DNA of 64,000 nt from Ceratothoa steindachneri (lineage: Eukaryota > Arthropoda > Malacostraca > Isopoda > Cymothoidae). A program made the translations under genes and the position numbers. Numbering within the stretch: position 1 is the first letter of the stretch; every line of letters starts with the position of its first letter. Where the stretch lies: positions 156,348,172 to 156,412,171 of the forward strand of contig OZ018324.1 of assembly GCA_963969495.1 (NCBI GenBank). The letters run 5' to 3'. Under the pieces are notes generated by a model. That model ran no database searches, was not told the origin of the DNA, and worked only from the letters and a program-made list of their open reading frames with translations. Shown here one piece after another: positions 1-11,900 of this stretch.

Positions 1-239
1 TGCATTCTTGCCTTCCTTGGTCAAAAACTTGATCACTGCCCGGTGCTCAACCTTCTCCATTGTTGAAAAATTTGTGACTGACGATCTACGATCAGCTACT
101 GCTTCTTAAATAGACGAGGCAGGAGCGTGTGGCTGCAGGTCCTGACTTGTCATAACTTGTCCTAACACCCCCACAAACAGCCATCCCCCCTTCCTCTGTT
201 TTGCCTTACCGATTCGCAAAACTTATTGACCGCCCCTCG
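1..239 (-). mobile_element. mariner element, 5' end only, cut by window edge
   Basis: On the minus strand this is the 5' terminal repeat, leader and first codons of a mariner transposon. The terminal repeat ends at 239 next to a TA (240-241). The transposase start codon lies near position 59, and the few codons after it match the mariner at 62071-62985 except for scattered substitutions. The long shared stretch around 150-235, including the run of C in the leader, makes the assignment firm. The rest of the element lies outside the window, so its coding state is unknown. Confidence 0.88.
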
Positions 240-1012
240 TATGAAAATTAACCCACAGGAAAATGAAAAGATGAATCCAAGCACTTTCGAACTATATTTG
301 CAAGTTCATTTTCAAGGAATAGCATGAAAATGGAGAAGACAACCTTATATAGAGTACAAAGATACTAAGGGAACGCCCATCACATAGTACAAACCAATGG
401 AAAAACACAAAAACAAGACAGAGAAATAACAATAAAAAGATCATTAGGCAACTAATAACGGACATATGCGTCCCCAAAACGATATACAAACAACAACGAC
501 GTGTATAGGAATGGAAATGGTGGGTGAAAAAAACAAAAACATTTTAAAGGATTATCATTAGAACAAAAACATTTAGGGCTAAGAGTTAATCCACGATCAC
601 AGCAGAGACACGTGGTGGGAAAGGCAATGCGAATGTATTACACTAATAAAGAGTGACAAAAGGCTACATTAAGTTATTTCATTTAGTACAAGTTTTTTTA
701 AAACAGGGTCGAGTTTAAATAAGCCAGGGGAAATATTTATATTAGGTAGGATCCTAATTAATGAACACTCGAGAATATTTATTTTTTTGTGAAATCAGCG
801 GAATGATAAAGGAATTTTTGAGAGTTCCAGTCAATGGGGTGGTTATTTTCGGATAAATGCAAAAATAAAGCGCTGATTATTTCAACTCTTCTAATATTAT
901 ACTTATGTTGGTAAATTCTAGTAGATAAAGATTTACCAGTTTTGCTGAAGTAAGGTAATTCATATAAAACAGACGAAAGAACAATCAAAAATATTATACA
1001 CTAAAATACAAA
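240..1012. other. AT-rich spacer, nothing recognised
   Basis: About 770 bases of AT-rich sequence between the mariner end and the plus-strand LINE. The short open frames here have no recognisable domain, no splice signals I would trust and no terminal repeats. Confidence 0.5.
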
Positions 1013-1119
1013 ATGCATGAATTCGGAAGAAAAGTTACAAGTTATAATATTTTACAAAACCAAGAACTTAGTAATCACCTCATTAGCAATGACAAGCACA
1101 ACAAAAGAAATAAAAGCAA

Positions 1120-1431
1120 ATGCCAGACGCCCCATGCTCTAGGTGCAGCGAACCAGATAACAATTGGAAGAACTGCCAGAGCCCTCGCGAGAAGTGCGCG
1201 AACTGCGGGCAAGGCCACCGATCTATGGCAATGGCCTGCCCCATTAAAAAAAAATTGATCAGGAGGAAGCAACAACAAAGTAAAGAAGAGGCAACCAAGA
1301 AAGCCAACACAACGTACGCTCAGGTCGCAAAGGCAGCTTACTCCGAGACAGAGAGTAAGACAACTTACCTCAAAATCCAAAATGAAGAATCCACAAAAAT
1401 TTTGACGTGCGTCTCGTATGCCCACGTCTGA
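1120..1431 (+). pseudogene. LINE ORF1 (gag-like) CCHC zinc-knuckle fragment
   Basis: A 103-codon open stretch encodes two cysteine-rich knuckles near its start (a CSRC...NCQ-type knuckle, then CANCGQGHRSMAMACP), followed by a lysine- and glutamine-rich basic stretch and the phrase TYAQVAKAAY. Knuckles followed by a TYA-like segment are usual in the ORF1 nucleic-acid chaperone of arthropod Jockey-group LINEs, which coats the element RNA. A stop interrupts it at 1431, and acidic low-complexity fragments of the same protein continue to about 1820. It has no function of its own here. Confidence 0.7.
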
Positions 1432-2093
1432 AATCTAACGCAGCCTGAGACATTCGCAAAAGATTTAAACCAAATGCTCGCCAAAAACGGCATGAACCAG
1501 ATGTAGTTCCCGGACGATCCCTCATCAGGAAATGTCCTCTATCTACAAATGATCCCAAAACAGACTCAGGAAGAGAAACAAACAAGAGGAGAAACCTAAT
1601 GAGCAGAACAAGAGATCCGATCGATAATAGAAGAAAGAAAGGAAAGGGAGGCTGCGGCCAGATCGCCAAATACGCCCAACCAAGTAAAAAAAACCTAAAG
1701 AAGAATGAAGAAACGGAAAACTCGGATTCCACAGACACCTCAGACTCTTCGGTCTCAGAGGTCATGCCCAAAGATGGACAGCGGGGAAAAGAAAACGGGA
1801 GGCCAAAAGACGTCTAGATTCTGACGAGATTAACCTCTCAATTTACGCATCTAAGCAGTTTCCCTTCCCAAAAGACTGAGATTCCAACAAAATATTTGTC
1901 GGTATCAAAAAGAAGTACTACAAGTGGGAATACGATGCCCAGTGCGGAGAGGAAATAGTCGAGGAGGCCCTCTTCAATCATAATGTTAAACTCTACAGAT
2001 AAACATTTGAAGAGCTTACCACGGCAGAGTATAAAAAGAAAATGAACGGGAAAAAGCGTCCTACCACCAATAAACACTAGGAGGCAGAAAAGA

Positions 2094-2530
2094 GAATGGA
2101 GAACCCGAACAACAGATTGAAAATTGTGACGCTCAACGTAAATGGATGCGAGAGAAAAGCAACTGCGTAAGGGAACATATTCCGCGTGCTCGACCCCAAC
2201 ATCATCTTAATTACGGAGCGCGTTATTGACACAAAATCTTGTCAAATAAAGATACCCGGATATAGAGTTGTCACAAAAAATCATTCTTAAGAAAGGTTTG
2301 ACGGTGCTGCCGTTGCGATCAAAAGGAATCTCTCGTTCCGGCACCTTCCAGAACTAGACGAGTCATTCGTGGCGATAGAGCTACCCACATTAGTAGGCAA
2401 CCTCGTGATCGTAGTGCCATATCAACCTCCTCGAAGGGCGTATCTACCCCTCAACAACTTCTTCACTCTATTCGGCCACGGCGGAATGGCATTCCTTGTG
2501 GGCGACCTCAACGCCAGATGCTGAACGGCT
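2094..2530 (+). pseudogene. LINE ORF2 endonuclease domain, broken
   Basis: Reading plus strand from the ATG at about 2094 gives KIVTLNVNG, the usual start of an exonuclease-endonuclease-phosphatase fold, then DPNIILITER at the position of the catalytic Glu and VGDLNAR near 2500, the Asp/Asn metal-binding motif. In the family this domain nicks the target DNA to prime reverse transcription. In-frame stops occur near 2168, 2290 and 2520, so no active enzyme can be made. The ORF1/ORF2 boundary falls close upstream at about 2080. Confidence 0.72.
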
Positions 2531-2827
2531 TACTATAGTAACACGAACAACAGAAGCATTAACTTGGGCAGCAACAAAGCCCGATATAATCATGACAAGT
2601 GACGGCTTCCTATTCAACTATCATAGCAAGCCAGGACCAACAGTCCCCAGCGACCATATAGCGATCCTGAACACCATCTCACTCGCTTCGGCTAACTGGG
2701 AGCGTTACGTCAAAATCCTTGGCGGATTCGAACCAGCTGGCCTAAGCCAAGCAACTCTAGAGGAATTGACTGGGAGCTGGAGAGGAAAAACACCCTCTTC
2801 ACCGAGGCTGACCGCGAGTGTGTACCT

Positions 2828-4200
2828 ATGAGAGGGCACAAGACTCCTCCACAACTCAGATGGAAAGAGATGAAAGAGATCGCTAGGGAGCACAGGGAGG
2901 TGTATGAAGAAATCAGAAGAGTAGGTACGAATTGGAAACGAAGCTTGATGCTAAAACATTTGCGTGATGAGCTAAAGCTGGCTATTAATCAACAACAGGC
3001 TGAAATCTGGGACATCCTAATAGCCAAGGTAGACATCGAGGTGACCCCCGATAAATTCTGGCGACTAGTAAGGAAATTAAAAGGCTTACCAAGTAGAGGA
3101 AAGACCCGCATTAATGAGTGCGATAACTACTTGGAGGATCCGGCGGTCCTGGAGGGAAGATTCAGCACGTTCTGGAAGGATATCTTCTCAATAACACCTC
3201 AGAACGATGCGGAATTCGAAGACCATCTGATTGAAGAACTTAATCAGATCATACATCGAACACACCCACGAGCCTACGTCAACGAAGGGAGGGAGATGGC
3301 GGACCATGGTCGGCCAATAATAACTGAAGAGGCCATGACAGTCATAAAAACCTTTAAACAAAAGGCACCAGGCAGGACGGGCATCGCTAAAAACAATTTG
3401 GTGCATGCCCCCGGCAGATCATTCAGGGAATCACTAACATCTACAACGCTTTCCTAAATATGGGCTACTTCCCCGATGGTTTAAAAATGTCTTCTAGCTA
3501 ACAGGCTACAAGACCAGCTGTACGTGCTGGAAGCTCACAACCCTCAGCAGCACGGGTTCCGCAAGATAAGTGGGACTGATACAGCCCTCGCCCTTCTCAT
3601 CGAAAAACTTGCCCGCTGTAAAGCTGAGGGGAAATACGAAGACGTAGTGATGCGAGATGTTAAGAAGGCCTTCGCTAAAGTTTAGCTGAGAGGTATATAA
3701 TTCAAAATATTGGGCCTCCATCTAAATCCAATCCTGGAAAGGGCCCTCTGTGATTACATCATGGAAAAAAAGCCCAAATTTCGATCGAGGACAGCAGAGG
3801 GCCCGAGTTCGAGCTAGAGGCTGGTGTTACGCAATGTATATGTCTCAGTCGGCTGTTGTACCTTGTGTACACGTTGGACTTACCTGCTCCAGTCGGGGAG
3901 GATGTGATGCAACTGCAGTTTGCAGATGACGTCACTCAGATTAGCCCCGGTTCCTAAGGAACGCTGGAGTACAAGCAAGGTAGACAGCATCCGAAATCCG
4001 AAATATCAATCGTTTCGAAAGAAGGTGGTAAATCATGACCAACCGCCGAAAGTTCCAGATCCTTCCAGTGAACCGCCGGAAACGAGATGGCGTCATAGTT
4101 GAAGATGAAATTTACCCGTATTCCGACGAGTGTAAAGTCCTGGGTATGCGCATCACCTCAACATGGTATAAGACGCTGCAGATAGAGGGGAGTAGGAAAA
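2828..4200 (+). pseudogene. LINE ORF2 reverse transcriptase domain, broken
   Basis: The 209-codon open piece at 2828-3457 is the region ahead of the RT fingers; it ends with a FKQKAPGRTGI motif matching the KAPGpDgI block. After a frame break the RT core continues: QQHGFRKISGTDTAL near 3545, DVKKAFAKV at 3655-3685 (the palm A motif, usually DxxKAFDxVW) and LQFADDVTQ near 3915, the FADD catalytic box. Stops and shifts separate these pieces. The domain copies element RNA at the nicked target in intact relatives. It ends ahead of the piggyBac junction at about 4236. Confidence 0.78.
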
Positions 4201-4235
4201 GGGGCAAATAAAAAAAATAATGGCAGTACACTCAG

Positions 4236-5282
4236 ACCTGAGTGTACTGTCTCAGGTTTGACGACATAGCCATACGGGAGCAGAGGCGGGCCACTGACAA
4301 ATTCGCCCCAGTCAAGGCTGTGAGGACAACTACACACCCCACGAAAACCTCACAGTAGATGAGCAATTGCTCGCTTTTAGGATGTATATCCCAAACAAGC
4401 CAGCAAAATATGGGCTAAAAATTGTTATAGTGAACGATGTGGAAAGTAAGTACATTTTGCAAGGTATTCCCTACCTAGGGAAACGGGGCACAACAGCAAG
4501 ACATGGACTTAAACTCGGTCATATGTTCACTAAACACCCCACACGCCTCTACCGCCAAACCAACAAAACATCACCACCGATAACTGGTTCACGTATGTGC
4601 CCTTTATACAGGACATGCTCAGTAAAGGGCTGACAGTGGTGGGGACACTGAGGGTGAACAAGGCAGAAATCCCTGAGGTAATGAGGGAGAAGGACACCTG
4701 GCAGCTCAGCATTCCTGTTCACGAAAGATATGACACTCGTTTCATATATCCCTAAGACAGACAAGCAAGAGGAATGTGCTCCTGCTGTCAAGTATGTACA
4801 CACAGGCATCGGTGGATAATGTCAGCGGGAAGCCTGGGATCATTGACTTCTATAATGCAACAAAAGGGGGGGTCGACACGTTTAACCAGATTTGTGCAAC
4901 TTATAACTGCAGCAGAAAGACAAATAGGTGGCCATTGGGTGTGTTCTTTGGGATGCTGAATGAGTGTGTCATAAATTTGTGGATCATTTATCAGAGCAAC
5001 ACTGCCAGGGTAGGAGGCAGCGCCATGCAGAGGCGGAAGTACATGCACGAATTGGCCCTGCAACTCATTAGGCCCTCAGCTGAGGAACGACTCAACACTG
5101 CAACACAGCATCGACAAGTTTGCTCCATCAACCGCCCCTATGGCACTGCTGCAGGTGCAGGACCATCGGCAGCTGAGATGAGGGAGCCTATGGTACGGTG
5201 CAGCAAGTGTCATTCAAAGGCAGCCACGCTTCAGCTGCCGCCAACCTGTCTGCCCGAGCCACTATTTCCCTTAACGCTGTGA
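4236..5282 (+). pseudogene. piggyBac transposase (DDE_Tnp_1_7), N-truncated and frameshifted
   Basis: The cut-and-paste DDE core is recognisable. First Asp: TVDEQLLAFR then MYIPNKPAKYG near 4350-4420. Second Asp: ITTDNWFT near 4575. Third Asp: YNATKGGVDTFNQ near 4850. All three catalytic Asp remain. About five residues usually found between FR and MYIP (the GRCPF segment) are absent. Frameshifts near 4490 and 4760 split the frame into pieces starting at 4367 and 4776. The end carries one CxxC (RCSKC near 5195), a remnant of the C-terminal cysteine-rich finger. It is non-functional as it stands. Confidence 0.83.
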
Positions 5283-5330
5283 TTGCGTGAGGCTGAGGTA
5301 GGTAATAAAGCATAATTTTTTTTTCGTGTG
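4236..5330 (+). mobile_element. piggyBac transposon fragment
   Basis: Contains the C-terminal two thirds of a piggyBac transposase followed by AT-rich sequence with a TAATAAAG polyadenylation-like site near 5303. The left half of the element and both terminal repeats are missing. I could not find a TTAA-flanked terminal repeat here, so the edges are approximate. Confidence 0.8.
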
Positions 5331-5488
5331 GGTGTGTGCCAAATGTGTTATATAACTCAAACAATTAGGTTAATTTAATTAGCTACAAACATCTCATACC
5401 AATAAATAGCGGAAAATAATGAAAAGTTTCCTATAATCAGTGACAGGAGGTTACAAGGGATAGACCCCAATGGAGACGCTTGGAATGA
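5331..5488. other. short AT-rich spacer
   Basis: Sequence between the piggyBac remnant and the poly-T edge of LINE copy A. It could include piggyBac 3' flank. Nothing else is recognised. Confidence 0.4.
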
Positions 5489-5757
5489 TTTTTTTTAAGG
5501 GGCTATCTGGCGACTACCAACTTAGGCATAAGTCAACGCAAACAAACAGCCTGATTCTAGGCTACTTTAAAATAAAAGTTTGAACAGAAAACAAAAATAA
5601 AAAGAGAGAACAATTAGGAAGCAAGCTCCGGCGTCGGGGGGAGGTCCTACTCCAAACGGTGTAGGAGCGTGTGACCTATAAAGAAAACAATAACAATAAA
5701 AAAACAACAACAAAACCTAGTTAAATAAAAGGGAGAAGGTCGGCCTCTTCCCAAAAC

Positions 5758-8700
5758 TCAACAAGTCCACCAGTCAATGTGTACGCACTCGTCCCGAGTA
5801 CAAAGGACAGGCGGTAGCGACCCCGCTAATCCCTGGTACCGGGACAGGTAACGTGCGTGAAGATCACCCAGACTGGGACATTCGACAAGAATGTGCCAAA
5901 CAGTCTGGGGGACGACGCAGTCGTCGTAATAGGCGCAGGCGAGCGCTTCATCAAATAGCAATGCGTCACACGAGTTTGTCCGATTCGGAGACGACAGAAA
6001 GCGACGTGAAGCCATCGCGGCATTGGAGGATAGGTCCATGGGAACAGTCGCGGCGCAATGGCACGCAACTTTAAGTTCCCTTCGACCGTCTCCCATCTTC
6101 TTTGCCAAGCAGCCCGAAGAGCTGCCCGTATTCCTGCCATGTAGTTAGTGTGAGGAAGAGTGAAACGCTAGTCCGGTTGCAGAGTCCTCGCGGACTCTTT
6201 GGCGCCTTCATTCCCCGCAAATCCTACATGTCCAGGAACCCAGCAGAAGATAATCTCGACATCTTCCCGGCTCGCCAAAACCGTGGCGTCACGGATATCG
6301 CGAACCAGGGGATGCGGAGATTCCAAGGCCCCGAGAGCTCTCAGGGCGCTTTGTGAGTCGCTATAGATCACAATCTGGTCTCCGAACCGGGCACGTCGCG
6401 TAATCTCCCGTACCGAGTGGTGTATTGCCACCAGCTCGGCCATTAAGACAGACGCAGCGCCTGGTAAAGCCCCGCTGACTTCAAACAGAGCGAATACGGC
6501 GTGGAAACCGACCCCCTCTTGGGACTTGGAGCCATCCATATACACTGTCACGGATCCAGCGTGACACGATGTGTGCTCCAAAAAGGTCGAAAGCAATACT
6601 CCCGGCGCCGTACAAACTTTAGGAGCAGAGGCGTGGCAACAAATAGACAAATGTGGTACCCTCCAGGGTGGAGTTCTGGGCAGAACCAGGGGCGACACCG
6701 GCCCGAGAGCTATACCTAGCTCTCGAAGGAGTTTCCTGGCCCTAAACCCAAAGGGCTTAGGGTATGACTGGGGTCGCTCGGCGGCATAGGCACCGTCGAT
6801 ATCAGCTGCGGATGTAGTGAGAGCTGTTGGCGACTGAGGGAGGCTCCGGGCTCACGAGTACAAGCGAGTAATGCACTGCACGCGGCGTAGAGCGAGTGGC
6901 ATCTCCCCAGCATTGACCAAACGGCTCTCAATGGGGAAAGTGCGGGAGGCACCGGTCGCAAGGCGAAAGCCGGTGTGCTGGATCGAGTCTACCTTCCACA
7001 ATAAACGCTTGGCTGCGGATGCATAAAACTCGCATCCGTAGTCGAGCTTCGAACGAACAAAGGATGGATAAAAAAGTAAGGAAGTAGCCCCATCAGCACC
7101 CCAAGCGCTGACCGTCACAGAACGGAGAATGTCCATGGCGCGGGTACAAGAGACACTAAGGCTGCGAATATGAGCCTCCTAGGTGAGGCGTCCGTCAAAT
7201 ACAAGACCAAGGAAACGGTGCGATTCAACCACTTCCAAGCGCACCCCATTAAGAAACAAGTCTGGATCAGGTTGAAGCCGTGGATGGCCGCAGAAGTGCA
7301 CCACCGTATTCTTGGCCAAGGAAAACCAAAACCTGTGCGCTTCGGCATAGCAAGAGACGAGGTTCAATGCCTGTTGGAGTCGACGCTCCAGAGTTGGCAT
7401 CTGGGCCGCGCCGAAAGAGATCGAAAGGTCGTCCACGTAGAGCGTAGCGAGAACATCTTCTGGCAGCACTGAGGTGATGCCGTTGATGCTCAGGGAAAAG
7501 AGTGTGACACTGAGAACACTGTCCTGCGGGACACGCCCTTCCTGATCTTTTGGGCCGGAAAGGGCTCCCCCACCTGTACGCGGAAACGACGATCTTGCAA
7601 AAATTCAGATATAAACAATGGGAGGCATTTCCTCGCCCCCATCGTGTGGAGAGTCTCCATGATACCGTATCGCCATGTGGTATCATAGGCCTTCTCCAGA
7701 TCGAAAAAGACCGTGGCGTAGTGCTGTCTACGAAGGATGGCCTTCCAGACAGCATTTTCCAATCGGAGCAGAGCATCTGACGTGGAGTGCAACTTGCAGG
7801 AGCCGCACTGTGCAGGAGACAGATGGCCTCTGCTGTCCAGGAAAAAGGCTAATCTAACATTTACCAATTTCTCCATCAACTTGCACACGCAAGAGGTTAG
7901 AGAAATTGGGCGGAAACCGGTCGGAGTAGAGTGATATCTCCCTGGTTTGCGAAAGCCGAGCACAGTAGTGATTCGCCAGGAGTCTGGGAGAAGACCCTCC
8001 ACCCAGATCCTGTTGAACAAATCTAAGAGAAAGACCATGCCTCGCTCACCCAGGTGTAAAAGCATGGCGTACGGGACATCGTCCGGACCATCGGCGGTGT
8101 CCGCGCACGAAGCAAGAGCGGAGCGCAACTCACTCACAGTAAACTTGTCGTTGAAGGGTTCTCCGCCTCTGGAGGTAAAGTCCAGCTGGCGGCCTTCCGC
8201 GACATGACGACGTGCATTGAATGCTGGCGGAGCAGCATCCCGGCTAGAGAATGCGGAAAAAGCGGTCGCGAAGGATTCCACCACGGACGCGGGGTCTAAG
8301 ATTGCGGCCTCATTCTCCTGGAGAACTGGAGGGTTGTCCTGTGAGAACTTGCCCCTAATCCTTTTGACTCGCTTCCACACCTCTGCAAGAGGGTTCTTTC
8401 CCGTTAAGTGAAGACACGTATGCCCGCCAATAAGAGTGGCAGTGGCGTGCTTCGAAATATACCGTAACCTAGCCCTAGCCCGACGAAATTCAGCGACAGT
8501 GAAATCGTTCGGGCGGCGCTTATAGCGCATGTAGGCATAACGCTTCTGTTTGAGTGCCGTCTCACACTCGGCCGACCACCATGGGAGTGGTCGGCGTGCA
8601 AAACGGCCAGACGTTCTAGGAATAGTAGTCAGGCCGCGGCGATGAGGTTGCCGGAGAAGAACTCAACGGCCTCATCTACCGACCTAAACTCCCCGACTGA

Positions 8701-9544
8701 GATAGAGAATTCAGTCATTTCGTGAAATGCAGGTCAGTGCACCCTCGCCAAGCGCTACCGAGGTTGGCTCTCAGGCGGTAGTTGCCCTTAAAATGATATT
8801 TGAATGGGAAAGTGATCACTACCATGGAGGTCATCGTCCATCCCCCCTCTCAAAATCAGGCTGTGCATCCTAAGAGCACAAAGATAGGTCAAGGCAAGAA
8901 AATGAAACGGTTCTCGGACAGTGATGCGTAAACTCATCCACGTTTAGGACACCCATCTCAAGCTCTTCGATCAGATCAGCAAGGACTTGTCGCTTGGGAT
9001 TTATTGAGTAATCTCCCCAGAGAGGATGCCTACCATTCAGATCTCCAAGCAAGAGAAAGGGCGTCGGTAACCGTGCCACGATGCGTGGGAAGTCCCCCGC
9101 GTCGAAGTCAGCTGACAGTGGAATGTACGCAGAAATGATAGTATACCTCCTATCCAGGTGCAGCTGCAAAGCCACTGCTTCAAAGGAGGTATCTAAAGAG
9201 AAAGGAAGAACGGAGACATCATGCCGGGTGTAAACCGCGCATCCCTCAGCCTGGCCTCCATCCCGCGGTGGTGGGGTCGCAATACCCTTATACCCCGGGA
9301 GGGCGGGCAGGGGGCACGCGCCTAACATGGTCTCCTGCAAAAAGATAGCTAACGGGGAACGGGACGAGACGAGCCTCCGCAGCTCTTCCCAGTTGGCCCG
9401 GAGTCCACGGCAATTCCATTGAAGGAATATGCCCTCCAGGCATAGCTCAGAGGAGACTCGGGGGCCCTCCTCGAACTGAAGACCCTCACGGGAATGGCCG
9501 TACGCTTGCCAGGTGCAGAACCCCGGGCGCTGGTGGCCGGACAA
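5758..9544 (-). pseudogene. LINE family 1 copy A ORF2: endonuclease-RT-RNase H, broken
   Basis: Domains in order on the minus strand: endonuclease at 9544-8870 (FLQWNCRGLRANWEEL, FLQETMLG, LGDLNGRHPLWGD); RT at 8530-7180 (DGPDDVPYAMLLHL, FFDLEKAYDTTW, then the catalytic box LYVDDLSI near 7435); RNase H at 6698-6168 (VYMDGSKSQEGVGF, SDSQSALRALG, CWVPGHVGFAGNE). An endonuclease plus RT plus C-terminal RNase H is typical of the I/R1-type superfamilies. Frame breaks occur near 8870-8530, 7500, 7120 and 6700. In the first RNase H motif VYTDGS has become VYMDGS, and the Asp is kept. Confidence 0.88.
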
Positions 9545-11738
9545 AGCGCTGAAGGCGCTGTCGCCTTCGAGGACTTTTTGGGGGAGGTTTGGCTCGCCAT
9601 GCGAGTCTTTTCCTCCCTCCGCCTCGAAACCTTAGGCGTGCCTTGCGGCTTCAGAGGAAAGGGGCCCTCTTTTCGAGAACCACCGTCTCCGAGCCACTTG
9701 CTCCACCACTAAGCGTGGGCGAAGGACCTGAAGCTCCTTTGTTGCTGTTCTTTCGGGGGACAGCTCTAGGAACCCTAGAAGATGGCCTAGCGACCATCTT
9801 CAGTGGTGTTGCCTCCTGTGAGTCTAACGACTAGGTTGAGGCGCGTGGCTGTTTTGCCTTATGGTAAACGGTCACGCTGGAGGAAGAGGGGAGGAGCCCT
9901 GGTTTTATCCGGGGCTGGGTGTGAACCCTTTTTGCCGCCAGCTTCACCAGGGAAACGCCCGGTTTGAGTAGAGCCCGCAGAAGGGCTCCGAATGGGCACG
10001 GAAACAACCGTGCCTTTCTAACTATTGAGGCATAAGACGTCCCAGGCAGAGCTGGACGCGCCAGGACCAAGTACTTAGCCTCACGGAATGAGAGCCGATC
10101 GTGTGCCTGAACGGCCAGGATTTCTTTCTCAAGGAGATATGCATCACATTGCTTCGAAGAAGCGGGGTGCGGCTCTCTGCAATTGACACACGATTTGGAC
10201 TTATCGTTTGCGGCCTTGGAGCAATTTACACAGACTTCGGGTGACCCCGACTTTGCACGTCTACAAAAACGATTCGTATGGCCGAAGCGGTGACAGTAAT
10301 AGCACCGCCGCGGTAGTGGCATGACTGCCTTCACGCGGTAGCGGTACCAACCGGCATGCACCGACTCAGGGAGCTTGCGACAGTCGAACGTGATGGAGAG
10401 TGTAGGGGTGGGTCTCGAGGCCCCTCCCTGTTTTCTCATCACACTTTTGACCTTGACCGCCCCATGTTCTGCCAGCTCTAAGTTGATGTCCTCTATGGAG
10501 TAGTCAACGAGTTCCCTCGCATAAACTACTCCTTTCACAAAGTTCATGGTAGAGTGCAGCGTCACACTCACCGGGATGCCATGAAGTTTTCCGAAGAGCA
10601 CTTATCTTGGCCGCCTCGGCGAGATTCGCCAGAAGGCTCCCGTCCGAGAAACGGGTCACCTTCGGCTCTCTACCAATTGCACTAGCTAGTCATCTCCTCT
10701 TATGGATCATGTTGCCCTTGACCAACATGCTGCCATCAGTGGAGCGAATAACGTGGAAGCGTTTGAAGCCAGCAGGCTCGAAGACGCCAGGTAACCTGTC
10801 AATTAGGGGCTCCGATGTTATCGATGCTTTACCCTGTGCACTTTTGGTCTTAGTCAAGGGCTCCGGACCCGGTGGGGGAGAGGGGCCGGATGTGCCGATC
10901 TTCGCTCGGTCGTTTGCCAAAGTGGCAGCAGACCCATCCCTCCCCACGGATGGAGAGGAGACCCGAGCCTTTTTCCTGTTCTCTTTAGGAAAGGAGGGCG
11001 GGAAATTAACCTGTTTCTCCTCTCCGCCGGCAGGAGGCCCCAGGCCAGATAGACCAGCCTCAGCCAGGTCCTTCCCTGATATGGAGAAGATCCTGGTGGT
11101 CGCAGGGGCACCGGTTGGGGGAGATCCTTCCCCTCCTTGTACTGCCTCAGAGACCCCAGCCGTTTGAGGAGGACCTTGCATAGGGGCGGATTCGGGTTCG
11201 GTGCTTGGCGCCGAGGCCGGATTCCCTTCCTTGGAAGGCCCTACCGTCTGAGGGTGGGTTTCCTCAAGGACCATGTCCCCAGGACATCGCAGGTCCCGTT
11301 TACAGAGTCACCAGTCTTGACTTCGGCAAGGTTCAATATTTTTGCCAGCAGGTCTTTTGAGGGAAGCGACCAAAGGGGCCAGGCTTCCCTCTTCTCCCTA
11401 AGGGGGTTTGCCCTACCGAGTCGCTTCAATGAGGGGCGGTCGGCAATGGGCTGCCTGCTGACTTTCTTGGCAGTCCCCTTAGAAAGAAAATGAGGGACTG
11501 CCGCTGGAAATAGGGAGGTGCCCGAAAGCACCTCCAGAGAAAGGGGTGAGGGGGAGTCATCCTACACCCGTAAGCGTAGGAGAGGAGTAAGCCTCCCCTA
11601 GGTTAAAGAAATATTGAGGGTCCCCTTCGCACGCTCAGGGATGAGGACCTCCATTTTTTGTGGAGCTGCCCGAGGGCGGCTCCGTTGATGACACAGGGGG
11701 AATTAGGGGAGATTTTTATGTTTCTCATCATTGGGCAT
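9430..11738 (-). pseudogene. LINE family 1 copy A ORF1 (gag-like) with zinc knuckles, broken
   Basis: A nucleic-acid-binding ORF1. From the N terminus it has a Pro/Ser/Gly-rich disordered region (11700-10800), an RRM-like segment (FKRFHVIRSTDGSML, then HSTMNFVKGVVYARELVDYS near 10550), and CCHC knuckles (CYYCHRFGHTNRFCRR near 10285; CVNCREPHPASSKQC near 10170). The C terminus is basic and Ser-rich. Copy A keeps the CVNCSKAANDKSKSC knuckle uninterrupted where copy B has a stop. Frameshifts near 11540 and 10640 and a stop at 9831 break the frame. ORF1 ends overlapping the start of ORF2, as in copy B. Confidence 0.85.
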
Positions 11739-11900
11739 GGTGACCCTATTTGTGCCACGGGATGAAATAGCTCATCACCTTTCGCAGTTGCCCGCTTCAA
11801 GAGGTGCTTACAGGCCTGGCAGAGCCAGGTGCCGCCATTCAGGACCACCCCTCTCGCCTGGTAGCCTGGCAGTCCATCGGCATGGCGATTCCACCTTAGA

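Larger units (their letters stand above)
1013..4235 (+). mobile_element. decayed Jockey-like non-LTR retrotransposon (LINE)
   Basis: The order zinc-knuckle ORF1, AP-type endonuclease, reverse transcriptase on the plus strand defines a non-LTR element. ORF1 remains lie at about 1120-1830, the endonuclease at 2094-2530 and the RT at 2830-4200. Reading frames are broken many times, so this is an old copy. No poly-A tail or target duplication is visible. The right end runs directly into piggyBac sequence at about 4236, suggesting either 3' truncation or later insertion and deletion. Clade placement is tentative. Confidence 0.78.

Noticed and set aside
1075..1771. Minus-strand frames rich in Leu and Phe over the plus-strand LINE ORF1
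   Set aside because: Antisense shadows of Lys- and Gln-rich ORF1 sequence; they look membrane-like only because of base composition.
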